Source: Glycomyces sp. YM15 (lineage in GTDB: Bacteria > Actinomycetota > Actinomycetes > Mycobacteriales > Micromonosporaceae). From it: 48,537 nt of DNA. The DNA is taken from contig NZ_JAERMK010000029.1 in NCBI RefSeq assembly GCF_016918015.1, positions 1 through 48,537 on the forward strand, read 5' to 3'. Of this stretch, positions 1-8,522 are shown in pieces. The notes below the pieces were generated by a model. That model did no database searches and had not been told where the DNA came from. It worked only from the letters and a program-made list of their open reading frames with translations. Numbering within the stretch: the stretch's first letter is position 1; every line of letters starts with the position of its first letter. The position numbers and the translations under genes are program-made.

Positions 1-125
1 CCGGCTCCCCCCAACGTCCATCCCGCCCCCGCGGTACCGGCACCGCAGGATCGTCCCGGCACATCAGGCCCGCAGCGGGAGAGCACCACAGGCGGTCGGC
101 CCGGCGGGCCACGCCGCGACCGTTC

Positions 126-322
126 CGGTCTCGAAGCCTGCGAGCCGAAAACGAGCAGTCTCGGCGAAGCTCGCGTGCCGTAGATGAGCAGTCTCGGCGA
201 AGCCTGCGAGCCGTGAATGAGCAGTCTCGGCGAAGCCTGCGAGCCGTGAATGAGCAGTCTCGGCGAAGCTTGCGAGCCGTGAATGAGCAGTCTCGGCGAA
301 GCTTGCGAGCCGTAAATGAGCA
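126..322 (+). repeat. 33-bp tandem repeat array before the permease operon
   Basis: Five head-to-tail 33-bp units lie at 151-183, 184-216, 217-249, 250-282 and 283-315. A shortened unit precedes them (about 126-150) and the first 7 bases of a sixth run into the next gene. The shared core is tctcggcgaagcttgcgag followed by ccgt. Units 2 to 5 each read as a complete 11-codon frame, ATG to TGA or TAA, encoding MSSLGEACEP, with no base between one stop and the next ATG. Bases 1-125 hold no feature I recognise. The core recurs inverted near 19846 and 42551, so it belongs to a dispersed family. Confidence 0.9.
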
Positions 323-333
323 AGGAAGGCCCC

Positions 334-1269
334 ATGACCACCCGCAACGCCGCACCGCGCCTCACCTGGCGGGAGAAGCTCACCAGAGTCGACGCCAAGG
401 CCATGCCCTACGCGCTGGTGTCCCCGTACTTCATCTTCTTCGCCGTCTTCGGTGTCTTCCCCATGGCGTACACGCTGTACGCCTCACTCCACTCCTGGAA
501 GCTGGGGAACCCCGAAAGGGAGTTCGTGGGACTCGACAACTACGAGTTCCTGCTGACGACGTACGACCGCTTCAACTGGTCGGTCGTCAACACGCTCGGG
601 ATGTTCGTCATGGCCACCGTCCCGCAGATCGTGTGCGCCCTCATGGTCGCCAACGCGCTCAACAAGATGATCAAGCGGGCGATGCTGTGGCGAATGCTCA
701 TCCTCGCCCCCATCGTGACCTCGGTGGTCGCCGTCGGCGTCATCTTCGCCCGCATCTGGGGCAACGAGTACGGCATGGTGAACGGCGGGCTCGAACTCAT
801 CGGCCTCGATCGCGTCGACTGGCAGGTGGGGCGCTTCTCCTCCTGGTTCGCCATCTCATCCATGGTGGACTGGCGCTGGATGGGATACAACGCCCTGATC
901 TTCCTGGCCGCCATGCAGACCATCCCGCGCAACCTCTACGAGGCCGCCACGGTCGACGGCGCCTCGCCCCGGCAGCAGTTCTGGAAGATCACCATCCCCC
1001 AGCTCAAGCCGATCCTCATCTTCACCGTCTTCGTCTCCTCCGTCGGCGGCATGACCATGTTCGTCGAACCCATGATGTTCGGCGGCGGGCAGCTCAACGG
1101 CGGCGCGGACGGCCAGTTCCAGACCACCGCGATGGTCCTGGTCGACATCCTGCGCACCCACGGCAACTACGGCATCTCCTCGGCAGCCGGGTGGCTGCTC
1201 TTCATCGTCATCGGCATCGTCGCCGCCATCAACTTCCTCGTCGTCAACCGCATCCAGGGGAACAAATGA
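334..1269 (+). CDS. Sugar ABC transporter permease, MalF/CebF type
   Basis: This 311-aa polytopic membrane protein is the first permease subunit of a carbohydrate ABC importer. About six hydrophobic segments are visible, starting with one that follows the LVSPYFIFFAVFG stretch. The EAA loop that docks on the ATPase is present as YEAATVDGASPRQQFWKITI (residues about 207-226). I chose the ATG at 334 rather than the in-frame ATG at 316 because AAGGAAGG lies 5 nt upstream, whereas 316 falls inside the repeat. The stop overlaps the next start (ATGA). The downstream GH1 beta-glucosidase and LacI regulator make a cellobiose/beta-glucoside (CebF-like) role likely. The binding protein (CebE-like) is not in the window and may lie just upstream. 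The ATPase is probably a shared MsiK-type protein encoded elsewhere; that is inference. Confidence 0.88.
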   Translation: MTTRNAAPRLTWREKLTRVDAKAMPYALVSPYFIFFAVFGVFPMAYTLYASLHSWKLGNPEREFVGLDNYEFLLTTYDRFNWSVVNTLGMFVMATVPQIVCALMVANALNKMIKRAMLWRMLILAPIVTSVVAVGVIFARIWGNEYGMVNGGLELIGLDRVDWQVGRFSSWFAISSMVDWRWMGYNALIFLAAMQTIPRNLYEAATVDGASPRQQFWKITIPQLKPILIFTVFVSSVGGMTMFVEPMMFGGGQLNGGADGQFQTTAMVLVDILRTHGNYGISSAAGWLLFIVIGIVAAINFLVVNRIQGNK

Positions 1270-2195
1270 GCACCGCCACCGCGCCCCGCGACCAAGCGAC
1301 CGCCGCCGCGCCCCCGCCGAAGGCACCCAAGCCGAAGCGCCGGAAACCGTCCTCCTCCCCTGCCGGCGGCATCCTCGCCCCGACGATGCTCACCCGCCTG
1401 GGCCTCGCCGGCGTCGCGATCCTCTCGATCTTCCCGCTGTACTGGATGATCGTCATCGCCTCCCGCACCACAACGGACGCCTCCGGATTCCCGCCCGCGC
1501 TCCTTCCCGGCGGCAACCTCGGCGAGCATATCCAAGAGGCCCTCACCAACCCCGAGGCCAACCTCCTGCTGGGCCTGCGGAACTCGCTCATCATCACCGG
1601 CACCGTCACGATCTCGGTGGTGCTGCTCTCCACCCTCGTCGGGTTCGCGTTCGCCAAACTCCGGTTCCGCGGTTCCAAGGTGCTCATGGGCACCGTGCTG
1701 TTCTCGATGATGGTGCCGCTCCAGCAGCTCGGCATCGTGCCGCTGTACATGGTCATGGTCGAACTCGGATGGCTCGACACCCTCCAGGCCGCGATCCTGC
1801 CGTTCCTCATCAACGGGTTCGGGGTCTTCCTCATGCGCCAGTACGTGGAACAGTCCGTGCCCGACGAGATCATCGAGGCCGCCCGCATCGACGGCGCCTC
1901 CACCCTCGGCATCTGGTGGCGCATCGTGCTCCCCGCGCTCCGCCCGGCGATGGTCGTCCTGGGCCTGCTGACCTTCATGCTCAACTGGAACGAGTTCCTC
2001 TGGCCCTTCATGGTGCTGAGCGACGAGAACCCCACCGTCCAGCTCGCCATCCGCCAGATCTCCACCGCCACGTGGTCGGCGGACCTCTCAATGGTCTTCA
2101 CCGGGACGCTGATCTCGATCATCCCTATCGCGATCCTGTTCGTCATCTTCGGACGGCAGATCGTGCACGGCATCATGGAAGGTTCTGGCAAGTAA
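1266..2195 (+). CDS. Sugar ABC transporter permease, MalG/CebG type
   Basis: This is the second permease subunit, 309 aa. The N-terminal tail of about 45 residues is cytoplasmic and rich in Ala, Pro and Lys. It is followed by six predicted membrane spans; the first contains GVAILSIFPLYWMIVI. The EAA loop reads EAARIDGASTLGIWWRIVLP (residues about 202-221), the diagnostic binding-protein-dependent transporter motif. The start ATG overlaps the stop of the upstream permease by 4 nt, and its own TAA overlaps the next ATG by one base, so the three genes are translationally coupled. It should pair with the 334-1269 product to form the membrane channel. Sugar specificity is inferred only from the neighbouring beta-glucosidase. 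Confidence 0.88.
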   Translation: MSTATAPRDQATAAAPPPKAPKPKRRKPSSSPAGGILAPTMLTRLGLAGVAILSIFPLYWMIVIASRTTTDASGFPPALLPGGNLGEHIQEALTNPEANLLLGLRNSLIITGTVTISVVLLSTLVGFAFAKLRFRGSKVLMGTVLFSMMVPLQQLGIVPLYMVMVELGWLDTLQAAILPFLINGFGVFLMRQYVEQSVPDEIIEAARIDGASTLGIWWRIVLPALRPAMVVLGLLTFMLNWNEFLWPFMVLSDENPTVQLAIRQISTATWSADLSMVFTGTLISIIPIAILFVIFGRQIVHGIMEGSGK

Positions 2196-3616
2196 TGACC
2201 AACGAAATCGAAACCGACGCGCTCGCGGCGCGGTTCCCGACAGGGTTCACCTGGGGCGCGGCGACCTCCTCCTACCAAGTCGAGGGGTCGACCGGCGCCG
2301 ACGGCCGCGGACCGTCCATCTGGGACGCGTTCGTGAACGAGCCGGGCCGGGTGGTCGACGGCTCCAACGGCGACACCGCGATCGACTCCTACCGCAGCAT
2401 CCCCGAGGACGTCGCCACCATCAAGGCCCTCGGACTGAGCGCCTACCGCTTCTCGCTGTCGTGGCCCCGGATCTGCCCCGACGGCGACGGCCGCGTCAAC
2501 GAAGCGGGACTCGTCTACTACTCCGACCTCGTGGACGCCCTCCTCGCCGAGGGCATCACCCCGTGGATCACCCTCTACCACTGGGACCTCCCGCAAGCCC
2601 TCGAAGACGCCGGCGGGTGGCCCGTGCGGGCCACCGCCGAGCGCTTCGGCCAGTTCGCGTCCATCGCGCACGCGGCCCTCGGCGACCGCGTCAAGCACTG
2701 GATCACGGTGAACGAGCCCTGGTGCGCCGCGTTCCTCGGCTACGCCTCGGGCGAGCACGCCCCCGGGCGCCGCGAGCCGGCCGCGTCCATCGCCGCCGCG
2801 CACCACCTCATGCTCGGCCACGGCCTCGCCGCCCGCGCCATCAAGGCCGCTGACCCCGAAGCCGTCGTGAGCGTCGGGCTGAACTTCTACCCGGTGCACG
2901 CCGCCACCGAGACGCCCGTCGACATCGACGCCGCGCGCCGCGTCGACGGCGTCCAGAACCGCTGGTTCACCGAAGCGGCCCTGCGCGGGGCCTACCCCGA
3001 GGACATCGTCGAGGACTTCAAGGCGGTCACCGACTTCTCGTTCGTCGAGGACGGCGACATGGCGCTCATCAACGCGCCCGTGGACGTGCTCTCGGTGAAC
3101 TACTACAGCCGCTTCACCGTTACCGGTAACGGGGGCGCGGCCTCGGCTTCCGCGGCGCCCACGGGCGCCGGATCGGCGTGGCCGGCCAACGAGCACATCG
3201 GCTTCGTCTCCGCCGGGCTCCCCGTCACGGACATGGGCTGGGAGATCGACCCGGGCGGGCTCACCGAGACGCTGACGCGCCTTCACGCCGGCTACCCGGA
3301 CGTGCGGCTCGCGGTCACCGAGAACGGCTCGGCCTTCCCCGACAAGATCGAGGACGGGCAGATCCACGACCCGGAGCGGCTCGAGTACGCGCACGACCAC
3401 CTGGCCGCGTGCGCCGACGCCCTCGAGGCCGGCGTGCCGCTCGTCGGGTATTTCGCCTGGTCGCTCGCCGACAACTTCGAATGGGCCTGGGGCTACACGA
3501 AGCGGTTCGGACTGGTGTACGTCGACTTCGAGACCGGTGAGCGCACGGTCAAGGACTCCGGTCGCTGGTACGGCGACCTGGTGCGACGTGCCCGTTCGAA
3601 CCGTGAGGCAGAATAG
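2195..3616 (+). CDS. GH1 beta-glucosidase
   Basis: This 473-aa glycoside hydrolase family 1 enzyme has the usual family length. The family N-terminal signature FTWGAATSSYQVEG lies at residues 18-31. The acid/base glutamate is E174 in TVNEPW and the nucleophile is E376 in TENGSA. The aglycone region WSLADNFEWAWGY is also present. There is no signal peptide, so it acts in the cytoplasm, most likely releasing glucose from cellobiose or short beta-glucosides imported by the two permeases. Its ATG shares a base with the preceding TAA. In Streptomyces the equivalent gene is bglC of the ceb cluster; by analogy this is the intracellular beta-glucosidase. The exact substrate cannot be read from sequence. 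Confidence 0.95.
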   Translation: MTNEIETDALAARFPTGFTWGAATSSYQVEGSTGADGRGPSIWDAFVNEPGRVVDGSNGDTAIDSYRSIPEDVATIKALGLSAYRFSLSWPRICPDGDGRVNEAGLVYYSDLVDALLAEGITPWITLYHWDLPQALEDAGGWPVRATAERFGQFASIAHAALGDRVKHWITVNEPWCAAFLGYASGEHAPGRREPAASIAAAHHLMLGHGLAARAIKAADPEAVVSVGLNFYPVHAATETPVDIDAARRVDGVQNRWFTEAALRGAYPEDIVEDFKAVTDFSFVEDGDMALINAPVDVLSVNYYSRFTVTGNGGAASASAAPTGAGSAWPANEHIGFVSAGLPVTDMGWEIDPGGLTETLTRLHAGYPDVRLAVTENGSAFPDKIEDGQIHDPERLEYAHDHLAACADALEAGVPLVGYFAWSLADNFEWAWGYTKRFGLVYVDFETGERTVKDSGRWYGDLVRRARSNREAE

Positions 3617-3651
3617 ATCCACACCAACGTCGCCCAGAGGTGAGATGCACG

Positions 3652-4725
3652 ATGACCGAGACCCGGCTTGAGGCCCCCGGCGAGCCTTTGAAGAGCGAAC
3701 GCCGACGCCGTTCCGGCGGACGGCCGACCCTCGACACCGTCGCCCGCCACGCGGGCGTCGGGCGGGGCACGGTGTCGCGCGTCATCAACGGCTCCCCGAA
3801 GGTCGCCGAGGACACCCGCGCGGCGGTCCTGGCCGCGATCAAGGAACTGGGGTACGTCCCCAACCAGGCGGCCAGGACGCTCGTCACCCAGCGCACGGAC
3901 ACCGTGGCGTTGGTGGTGACGGAGTCGCAGGAGTGGCTGTGGTCGGAGCCGTTCTTCGCGGGGGTGCTGCGCGGGATCACCGAGCAGCTCGCCGAGGAGA
4001 ACATGCGGCTCATGCTCACGTTCGCCCCGCGCGACGGCAGCCGGTCCGACCTCGAGTCGTACCTGCTGGGACAGCACGTCGACGGCGTCATGATGGTCTC
4101 GAGCCACTCCGGCGACCCGCTGCCGGAGCGGCTCGAGGACGCCGGCATCCCCATCGTCCTCTGCGGCACGCCCGCCGGTTTCCGCCCGATCGCGTACGTC
4201 GACTGCGACAACCGCTCGGGGGCCCGGCAGGCCGTCGACTACCTGGCCGAGAAGGGCCACCAGCGGATCGGCCTCATCGCCGGCCCGCAGGACATGGCCG
4301 TCGGCGTCGACCGCCTCAACGGCTACCGTGACGGCCTCCGCGGCCATCGGCTCCCGGTCGAGGAGACGCTCGTGTCGGTCGCCGAGGGCTTCGACGAGGC
4401 CAGCGGCATCAAGGCCGCCCGCAACCTCTTCGACACCGCCGGCGAGCTCGACGCGGTCTTCTGCCACTCCGACCCGCTCGCGATCGCGACGCTCCGCGTC
4501 GCCCGCGAAAGGGGCATCCGAGTGCCCGAGGACCTCGCCCTGGTCGGCTTCGACGACTCCCCGCTCGCGGAGGTCGCCGAACCGCCCCTCACCACCGTCC
4601 ACCAGCCGACCGAGACCATGGGCCGCGAAATGGCCCGCCTCCTCTGCGGCCGCATCCGCGGCGAGGAGGCCGGACCACTGGTGACGATCCTCGGCACGAG
4701 AATCGTCGTCCGCGAATCCGCATAG
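3652..4725 (+). CDS. LacI-family transcriptional regulator of the sugar operon
   Basis: This 357-aa repressor has an N-terminal helix-turn-helix at residues about 25-47 (PTLDTVARHAGVGRGTVSRV) and a periplasmic-binding-protein-like effector domain from about residue 80. The conserved end of the effector domain includes DLALVGFDDSPLAEVAEPPL. I chose the ATG at 3652 because GAGGTGA lies 8 nt upstream; an in-frame GTG at 3640 is possible. It lies 35 nt after the beta-glucosidase gene and is probably co-transcribed. It most likely represses the permease/glucosidase operon and is released by a beta-glucoside, as CebR is in Streptomyces. I could not find the Streptomyces-type CebR palindrome in this window; the operator may lie upstream of base 1. 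Confidence 0.9.
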   Translation: MTETRLEAPGEPLKSERRRRSGGRPTLDTVARHAGVGRGTVSRVINGSPKVAEDTRAAVLAAIKELGYVPNQAARTLVTQRTDTVALVVTESQEWLWSEPFFAGVLRGITEQLAEENMRLMLTFAPRDGSRSDLESYLLGQHVDGVMMVSSHSGDPLPERLEDAGIPIVLCGTPAGFRPIAYVDCDNRSGARQAVDYLAEKGHQRIGLIAGPQDMAVGVDRLNGYRDGLRGHRLPVEETLVSVAEGFDEASGIKAARNLFDTAGELDAVFCHSDPLAIATLRVARERGIRVPEDLALVGFDDSPLAEVAEPPLTTVHQPTETMGREMARLLCGRIRGEEAGPLVTILGTRIVVRESA

Positions 4726-4726
4726 C

Positions 4727-4778
4727 GCGCAAGCGGAAGGGCCCGGCTTCGATCGAAGCCGGGCCCTTCCGCTTGCGC
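4727..4778. terminator. Perfect inverted-repeat terminator between convergent genes
   Basis: A perfect 26+26 nt palindrome is centred between 4752 and 4753. The arms begin gcgcaagcggaagggcccgg. It starts 1 nt after the LacI stop and ends 2 nt before the stop of the minus-strand FG-GAP gene, so it can serve both. There is no long T-run, as is common in actinobacteria. Confidence 0.85.
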
Positions 4779-4780
4779 CG

Positions 4781-5331
4781 TCAGGCGATGATGTTCATCG
4801 AGTTCCAGCCGGTCCCGTTCTGCACGCGCGAGCCATAGCCGCCGGCGCCGTCGCCCCTGTACAAGTACAGGGCCCCGTCGGACTTCCGGCGGGCCAGCCA
4901 GTCAGCGTGCCCGTCGCCGTTGAAGTCGTGCCCGGACACGATGGCGCTCATCGCGTTCCAGCCCGTCCCGATCTTGACGGGATCGGCTAGGACGTTCAGT
5001 CCGTTTCCGGGATACGTCCAGAGGTTGCCGTACTTGGTGTCCCGGGCGAGCAGGTCGGGGATGCCGTCGCCGGTGATGTCGCCGGCCATCGCGATGTCCA
5101 TCTTGCCCCAGCCGGTGCCGACCACGACACCCGCTTCGAAGGTGCCGCCCCCTTTGCCCGCAGAGAACATCAGGGAGATGTGGTCGGGACGGTGCCGAGG
5201 GCGGCGCAGTCGATCAGTGTCGCCTGGGACTGGGCCGCGCCCGGATGGGCGATCAGGGCGGCACCCAGGGCCGCGGCCGTGGCCGCGGCGATCCGCCTGC
5301 GACGCCGCTGCCGGGTCGAGATTCGGTTCAT
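4781..5331 (-). pseudogene. Secreted FG-GAP (VCBS) repeat protein gene, probably frameshifted
   Basis: Two frames together look like one secreted protein. Frame A (5331 to 5170) encodes 53 aa with a classical signal peptide: an Arg-rich start, then an Ala/Leu core and a GAAQSQ cleavage region. It stops at TGA. Frame B (5170 to 4781) begins with an ATG sharing one base with that TGA and encodes 129 aa. It carries FG-GAP calcium-loop repeats such as DITGDGIPDLLARD and DFNGDGHADWLAR and the recurring GTGWN motif. Upstream of its ATG, frame B continues as RPDHISL, which looks like the end of another repeat unit, so the break is probably a single-base indel a few codons earlier. Coupled translation of two ORFs is less likely because frame B alone has no export signal. 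A sequencing error is possible. Confidence 0.65.
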
Positions 5332-5506
5332 TCAGGTGTCCTGCGGTTCCGAGGGGAGTCGGGTTATGGTGCCGATGGTCTGGCAGAAGCTACACGCGCT
5401 TCGCGAAAGGACGGTTGCAGTGCGGCACGGTGCGGCGAAGGACGAGACCCGCCCATTGCGGCCCGTTCCTCGCGTGCGGTCGTCCGTGGCTACGCCGACA
5501 GCGCTG

Positions 5507-5535
5507 TCGACAGGATAGCTACCGGGCAGTAACAT
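5507..5535 (+). promoter_or_regulatory. Putative promoter of the iron-sulfur reductase gene
   Basis: A TCGACA box (5507-5512) and a TAACAT box (5530-5535) are separated by 17 nt, the optimal spacing for a housekeeping sigma factor. This would give a leader of about 35 nt before the ATG at 5576. Confidence 0.5.
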
Positions 5536-5575
5536 GTATCGTGATCGGGAACACCGCCACTGCCGAGAGGTCGCC

Positions 5576-7723
5576 ATGGGAGTCGTCCAAATCGTCACGG
5601 CCACGGTCGCGTTCGCGTACACCGCGGTCGCCATCGGGCTGTTCGTCCGAGCCGGGCTCGGGATGCTCGAGCTCATCAAGCTCGGCGCGCCCGACAAGAC
5701 CCGCAAGGGCGACCGCGAGGCGCGCATCAGGACCATGCTGCGGGAGTCCCTGGGGCACACCAGGATGCTGCAGTGGACGTGGGTCGGGCTCGCGCACTGG
5801 GCGGTGTTCTTCGGGTTCTTCCTGCTGGCCCCGGCCCTGGCCGCGTCGTACTTCGAGGTCCTCAACCCCGAGTGGGGCCTGCCGCTCGTCGGGCACTGGG
5901 GGCCGTGGCTGCTGGCCTCGGAGATCCTCACCGTGCTCACGGGCGTGGCCATCGTCGGCCTCTTCGCCATCCGGATGTTCCGGCAGCCGCGGGCGATGCG
6001 GGTGCCGCCGCAGGGCACCGCCTCGGAGGCAGGGCAGCGGAGCTCGTCGTCCAGGTTCGAGAACTCCCGGCAGTGGATGGCCTTCTACATCGAGGCCACG
6101 ATCTTCACGATCGTCCTCTCGCACATGGCGGTCCGCGTCTTCAAGGTCGCGCTCGACGAGGTCCCGGAGTGGTCCTCGCCGGTCTCGTCGCTCTTCGCGG
6201 GCGCCCTCAGCGATGCGTCCCACGACGCCCTGCTGACCGCGGTCACGCTCGCGGCCGGCCTCGACATCCTCGTGTCGTGGACGTTCTTCCTCATGCTCGC
6301 GCTCATCCCGTCGATGGGCATCGGCTGGCACCGGGTGACGGCGTTCTTCAACCTCTACTTCAAGCGCAACGCGGACGGCGCGGTCTCGCTCGGCCCGGCC
6401 AAGCCGATGCTCATCGACGGCGAGCCCGCCGACTTCGAGACCGCCGACCCCGAGACGCAGCCCTTCGGCGTCGCCACCATCGGCGACTTCACGTGGAAGG
6501 GCCTGCTCGACTTCTCGACCTGCACCGAATGCGGACGCTGCCAGTCGCAGTGCCCCGCGTGGAACACCGGGAAGCCGCTCTCGCCGAAGACGCTCATCAC
6601 GGACCTGCGCGACCACCTGTACGAGCAGGCGCCGTACCTGAAGGCCGCGGCGATCGCGGCCGAGCGCGGCGGTGAGGCGGACCCGCACGAGAAGATCAAC
6701 ATCATCGGCAACGTGATCGACCCCGACGTGCTGTGGTCCTGCACGACCTGCGGCGCGTGCGTCGAGCAGTGCCCGGTCGACATCGAGCACGTCGACCACA
6801 TCCTGGACCTGCGCCGGAACATGGTGATGATCGAGTCGGACTTCCCCGAGGAGGCGCAGACCATGCTGCGGAACCTCGAGAACAAGGGCAACCCTTGGGG
6901 CGAGAACCCGGCCCACCGCCTCAAATGGGCCGAGCCGCTCGACTTCGAGGTGCCGATCGCCGAGGCCGGCGGCGACTTCGAGTACCTGTACTGGGTCGGC
7001 TGCGCCGGTGCGTACGACCCGAAGGCGCAGAAGACCTCCCGCGCGGTCGCGACCCTGCTGCACGATGCGGGCGTGAAGTTCGCGGTCCTCGGCGAGGCCG
7101 AGACCTGCACGGGCGATTCGGCGCGGCGCATCGGGCACGAGTTCATGTACCAGATGCTCGCCGAGCAGAACGTGGAGACGCTGAACGAGGTCGGCGCGGT
7201 GAAGATCGTCGCGACCTGCCCGCACTGCCTCAACACCATCGGCAACGAGTACGAGGACATCGGCGGCAAGTACGAGGTCGTGCACCACACCGAGCTGCTG
7301 AACGACCTGGTGAACGCCGGGAAGATCACGCCTGTGGAGGAGCACGAGGGCAAGCTGACCTACCACGACCCCTGCTACCTGGGTCGGCACAACCGGATCT
7401 TCACGCCGCCAAGGGAACTGCTCGGGTCGTTCGCGGAGGTCACCGAGATGCCGCGCACCGAGGAGCGCTCGTTCTGCTGCGGCGCCGGCGGCGCCCGCAT
7501 GTGGCTCGAGGAGCCGCTCGGCAAGCGCGTCAACCGCGAGCGGGCCGACGAGGCGGTCGCGACCGGCGCCAAGACGGTGGCCGTGGGCTGCCCGTTCTGC
7601 TCCACGATGCTGCGGGACGGCGTCGCCGACGCGGGCCGGGAAGACGTCGAGGTCATCGACATCGCGCAGCTCCTCGCGAGGACGCAGGAGAAGCGAGCGG
7701 AGAAGGCCGTCGCCGCCGAATGA
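5576..7723 (+). CDS. Membrane (Fe-S)-binding reductase, heterodisulfide-reductase-like
   Basis: This 715-aa protein has about four to six N-terminal membrane spans (roughly residues 1-260). Two 4Fe-4S ferredoxin motifs follow: CTECGRCQSQCP starting at C316 and CTTCGACVEQCP starting at C389. Two CCG (cysteine-rich) domains follow, with signatures HDPCYLGRHN, CCGAGGARMW and GCPFCSTML. This is the architecture of the actinobacterial 'iron-sulfur-binding reductase' (Rv0338c type), related to HdrD/GlpC. It probably moves electrons between a soluble donor and the membrane quinone pool; the natural substrates are not known. I chose the ATG at 5576 because GAGAGG precedes it by 5 nt; an in-frame ATG at 5534 lies inside the probable promoter. 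Confidence 0.9.
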   Translation: MGVVQIVTATVAFAYTAVAIGLFVRAGLGMLELIKLGAPDKTRKGDREARIRTMLRESLGHTRMLQWTWVGLAHWAVFFGFFLLAPALAASYFEVLNPEWGLPLVGHWGPWLLASEILTVLTGVAIVGLFAIRMFRQPRAMRVPPQGTASEAGQRSSSSRFENSRQWMAFYIEATIFTIVLSHMAVRVFKVALDEVPEWSSPVSSLFAGALSDASHDALLTAVTLAAGLDILVSWTFFLMLALIPSMGIGWHRVTAFFNLYFKRNADGAVSLGPAKPMLIDGEPADFETADPETQPFGVATIGDFTWKGLLDFSTCTECGRCQSQCPAWNTGKPLSPKTLITDLRDHLYEQAPYLKAAAIAAERGGEADPHEKINIIGNVIDPDVLWSCTTCGACVEQCPVDIEHVDHILDLRRNMVMIESDFPEEAQTMLRNLENKGNPWGENPAHRLKWAEPLDFEVPIAEAGGDFEYLYWVGCAGAYDPKAQKTSRAVATLLHDAGVKFAVLGEAETCTGDSARRIGHEFMYQMLAEQNVETLNEVGAVKIVATCPHCLNTIGNEYEDIGGKYEVVHHTELLNDLVNAGKITPVEEHEGKLTYHDPCYLGRHNRIFTPPRELLGSFAEVTEMPRTEERSFCCGAGGARMWLEEPLGKRVNRERADEAVATGAKTVAVGCPFCSTMLRDGVADAGREDVEVIDIAQLLARTQEKRAEKAVAAE

Positions 7724-7839
7724 ACGCCGCAACGCGCCAACGTATCTCGGTGACGATCGGTGGCCGGCTCTTGACCACCGACACCGCGGCCAGATTCGGT
7801 GAACTCCTCGGAGTCGACTGCATCGAGTTGAAGCCCTGA
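7720..7839 (+). CDS. Small 39-aa protein coupled to the Fe-S reductase gene
   Basis: The ATG overlaps the stop of the reductase gene (ATGA), so translation would be coupled. The 39-residue product (MNAATRQRISVTIGG to CIELKP) is soluble, with one cysteine near the end, and has no recognised domain. A hairpin terminator follows 29 nt after the stop, so this ORF would be the last gene of the transcript. The overlap, the short length and the position before the terminator support a real gene, but I recognise no family. It could instead be a chance read-through. Confidence 0.45.
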   Translation: MNAATRQRISVTIGGRLLTTDTAARFGELLGVDCIELKP

Positions 7840-7867
7840 GGATTCGGGGCCGCCGACGCGGCGCCTA

Positions 7868-7902
7868 CGAAGGGCGGTATGGGATTCCCATGCCGCCCTT
7901 CG
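7868..7902. terminator. Hairpin terminator between convergent transcripts
   Basis: Arms of 17 nt (cgaagggcggtatggga and its near-perfect complement, one G-U type mismatch) lie between the 39-aa ORF and the 3' end of tadA. It can work for both directions. Confidence 0.75.
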
Positions 7903-7904
7903 GC

Positions 7905-8510
7905 TTACCTGCCGAAATAGGCGCGGAGCATCGCCGCCGATTCGGCTTCGAGGACGCCGCCGTAAACGTCGGGGTTGTGGTTGAGGCGCGGGTCGCGCAC
8001 CACGTCCCACAGCGAGCCGACCGCGCCGGTCTTCGGTTCCCAAGCACCGAACACGATTTCACCCACTCGTGCGAGCACCGCCGCACCGGCGCACATCGTG
8101 CACGGCTCCAAGGTGACCACGAGCGTGCAGCGTTCGAGCCGCCACCCGTCGCCGTGCGCGGCCGCCGCCGCGCGCAGCGCGAGCACCTCGGCGTGCGCGG
8201 TCGGGTCGCCCAGGGCCTCACGGGCATTGGCTGCCGCGGCGAGCTCGCGCCCGTCAGGCCCGATGACGAGGGCGCCGACCGGCAGGTCTCCGCGGAGCCC
8301 GGCGGGTGCGGCGAACTGCGCGGCGTTCGCGTCGGGTGCGGCGAGCCGCTGCGCGGCAGCGGGAGTCATGTCGGACGGGGCGGCGTCGGCCGGGTGCGCC
8401 GGGCCGCCCGGCCTCAGGTGGGGTTCAGGGTCCGCCGGGAGGCCTCCGGTGCGCGCGATCTCGAGCGCGCGGCGCATCCAGCGCTCATGGCGATCGCGGC
8501 GGGACTGCAT
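7905..8510 (-). CDS. tadA: tRNA adenosine(34) deaminase TadA
   Basis: This cytidine/deoxycytidylate-deaminase-fold enzyme converts wobble adenosine 34 to inosine in tRNA-Arg. The zinc site is H106-A-E108 with E108 as proton shuttle, and P136-C137-T-M-C140. LPVGALVI marks the start of the catalytic core at about residue 76. The protein is 201 aa, longer than the usual 150-160, because residues about 23-75 are an Ala/Pro-rich insertion between the first helix and the core. It is the last gene of a minus-strand operon, 12 nt after the gene for a TadA-associated protein, a pairing that is standard in actinobacteria. Confidence 0.93.
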   Translation of the reverse strand: MQSRRDRHERWMRRALEIARTGGLPADPEPHLRPGGPAHPADAAPSDMTPAAAQRLAAPDANAAQFAAPAGLRGDLPVGALVIGPDGRELAAAANAREALGDPTAHAEVLALRAAAAAHGDGWRLERCTLVVTLEPCTMCAGAAVLARVGEIVFGAWEPKTGAVGSLWDVVRDPRLNHNPDVYGGVLEAESAAMLRAYFGR

Positions 8511-8522
8511 GGGGCTTCGGCT

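Noticed and set aside
126..322. CRISPR array
   Set aside because: Repeats are contiguous with no unique spacers, and no cas genes are present.
1..333. CebR-type operator before the permease genes
   Set aside because: No TGGGAGCGCTCCCA-like palindrome is found; it may lie upstream of the window.
213..2195. A 660-codon frame fusing repeat, permease 1 in a wrong frame and permease 2
   Set aside because: The first half is an Arg/His-rich shadow of permease 1; the second permease has its own ATG at 1266 with an ATGA overlap.
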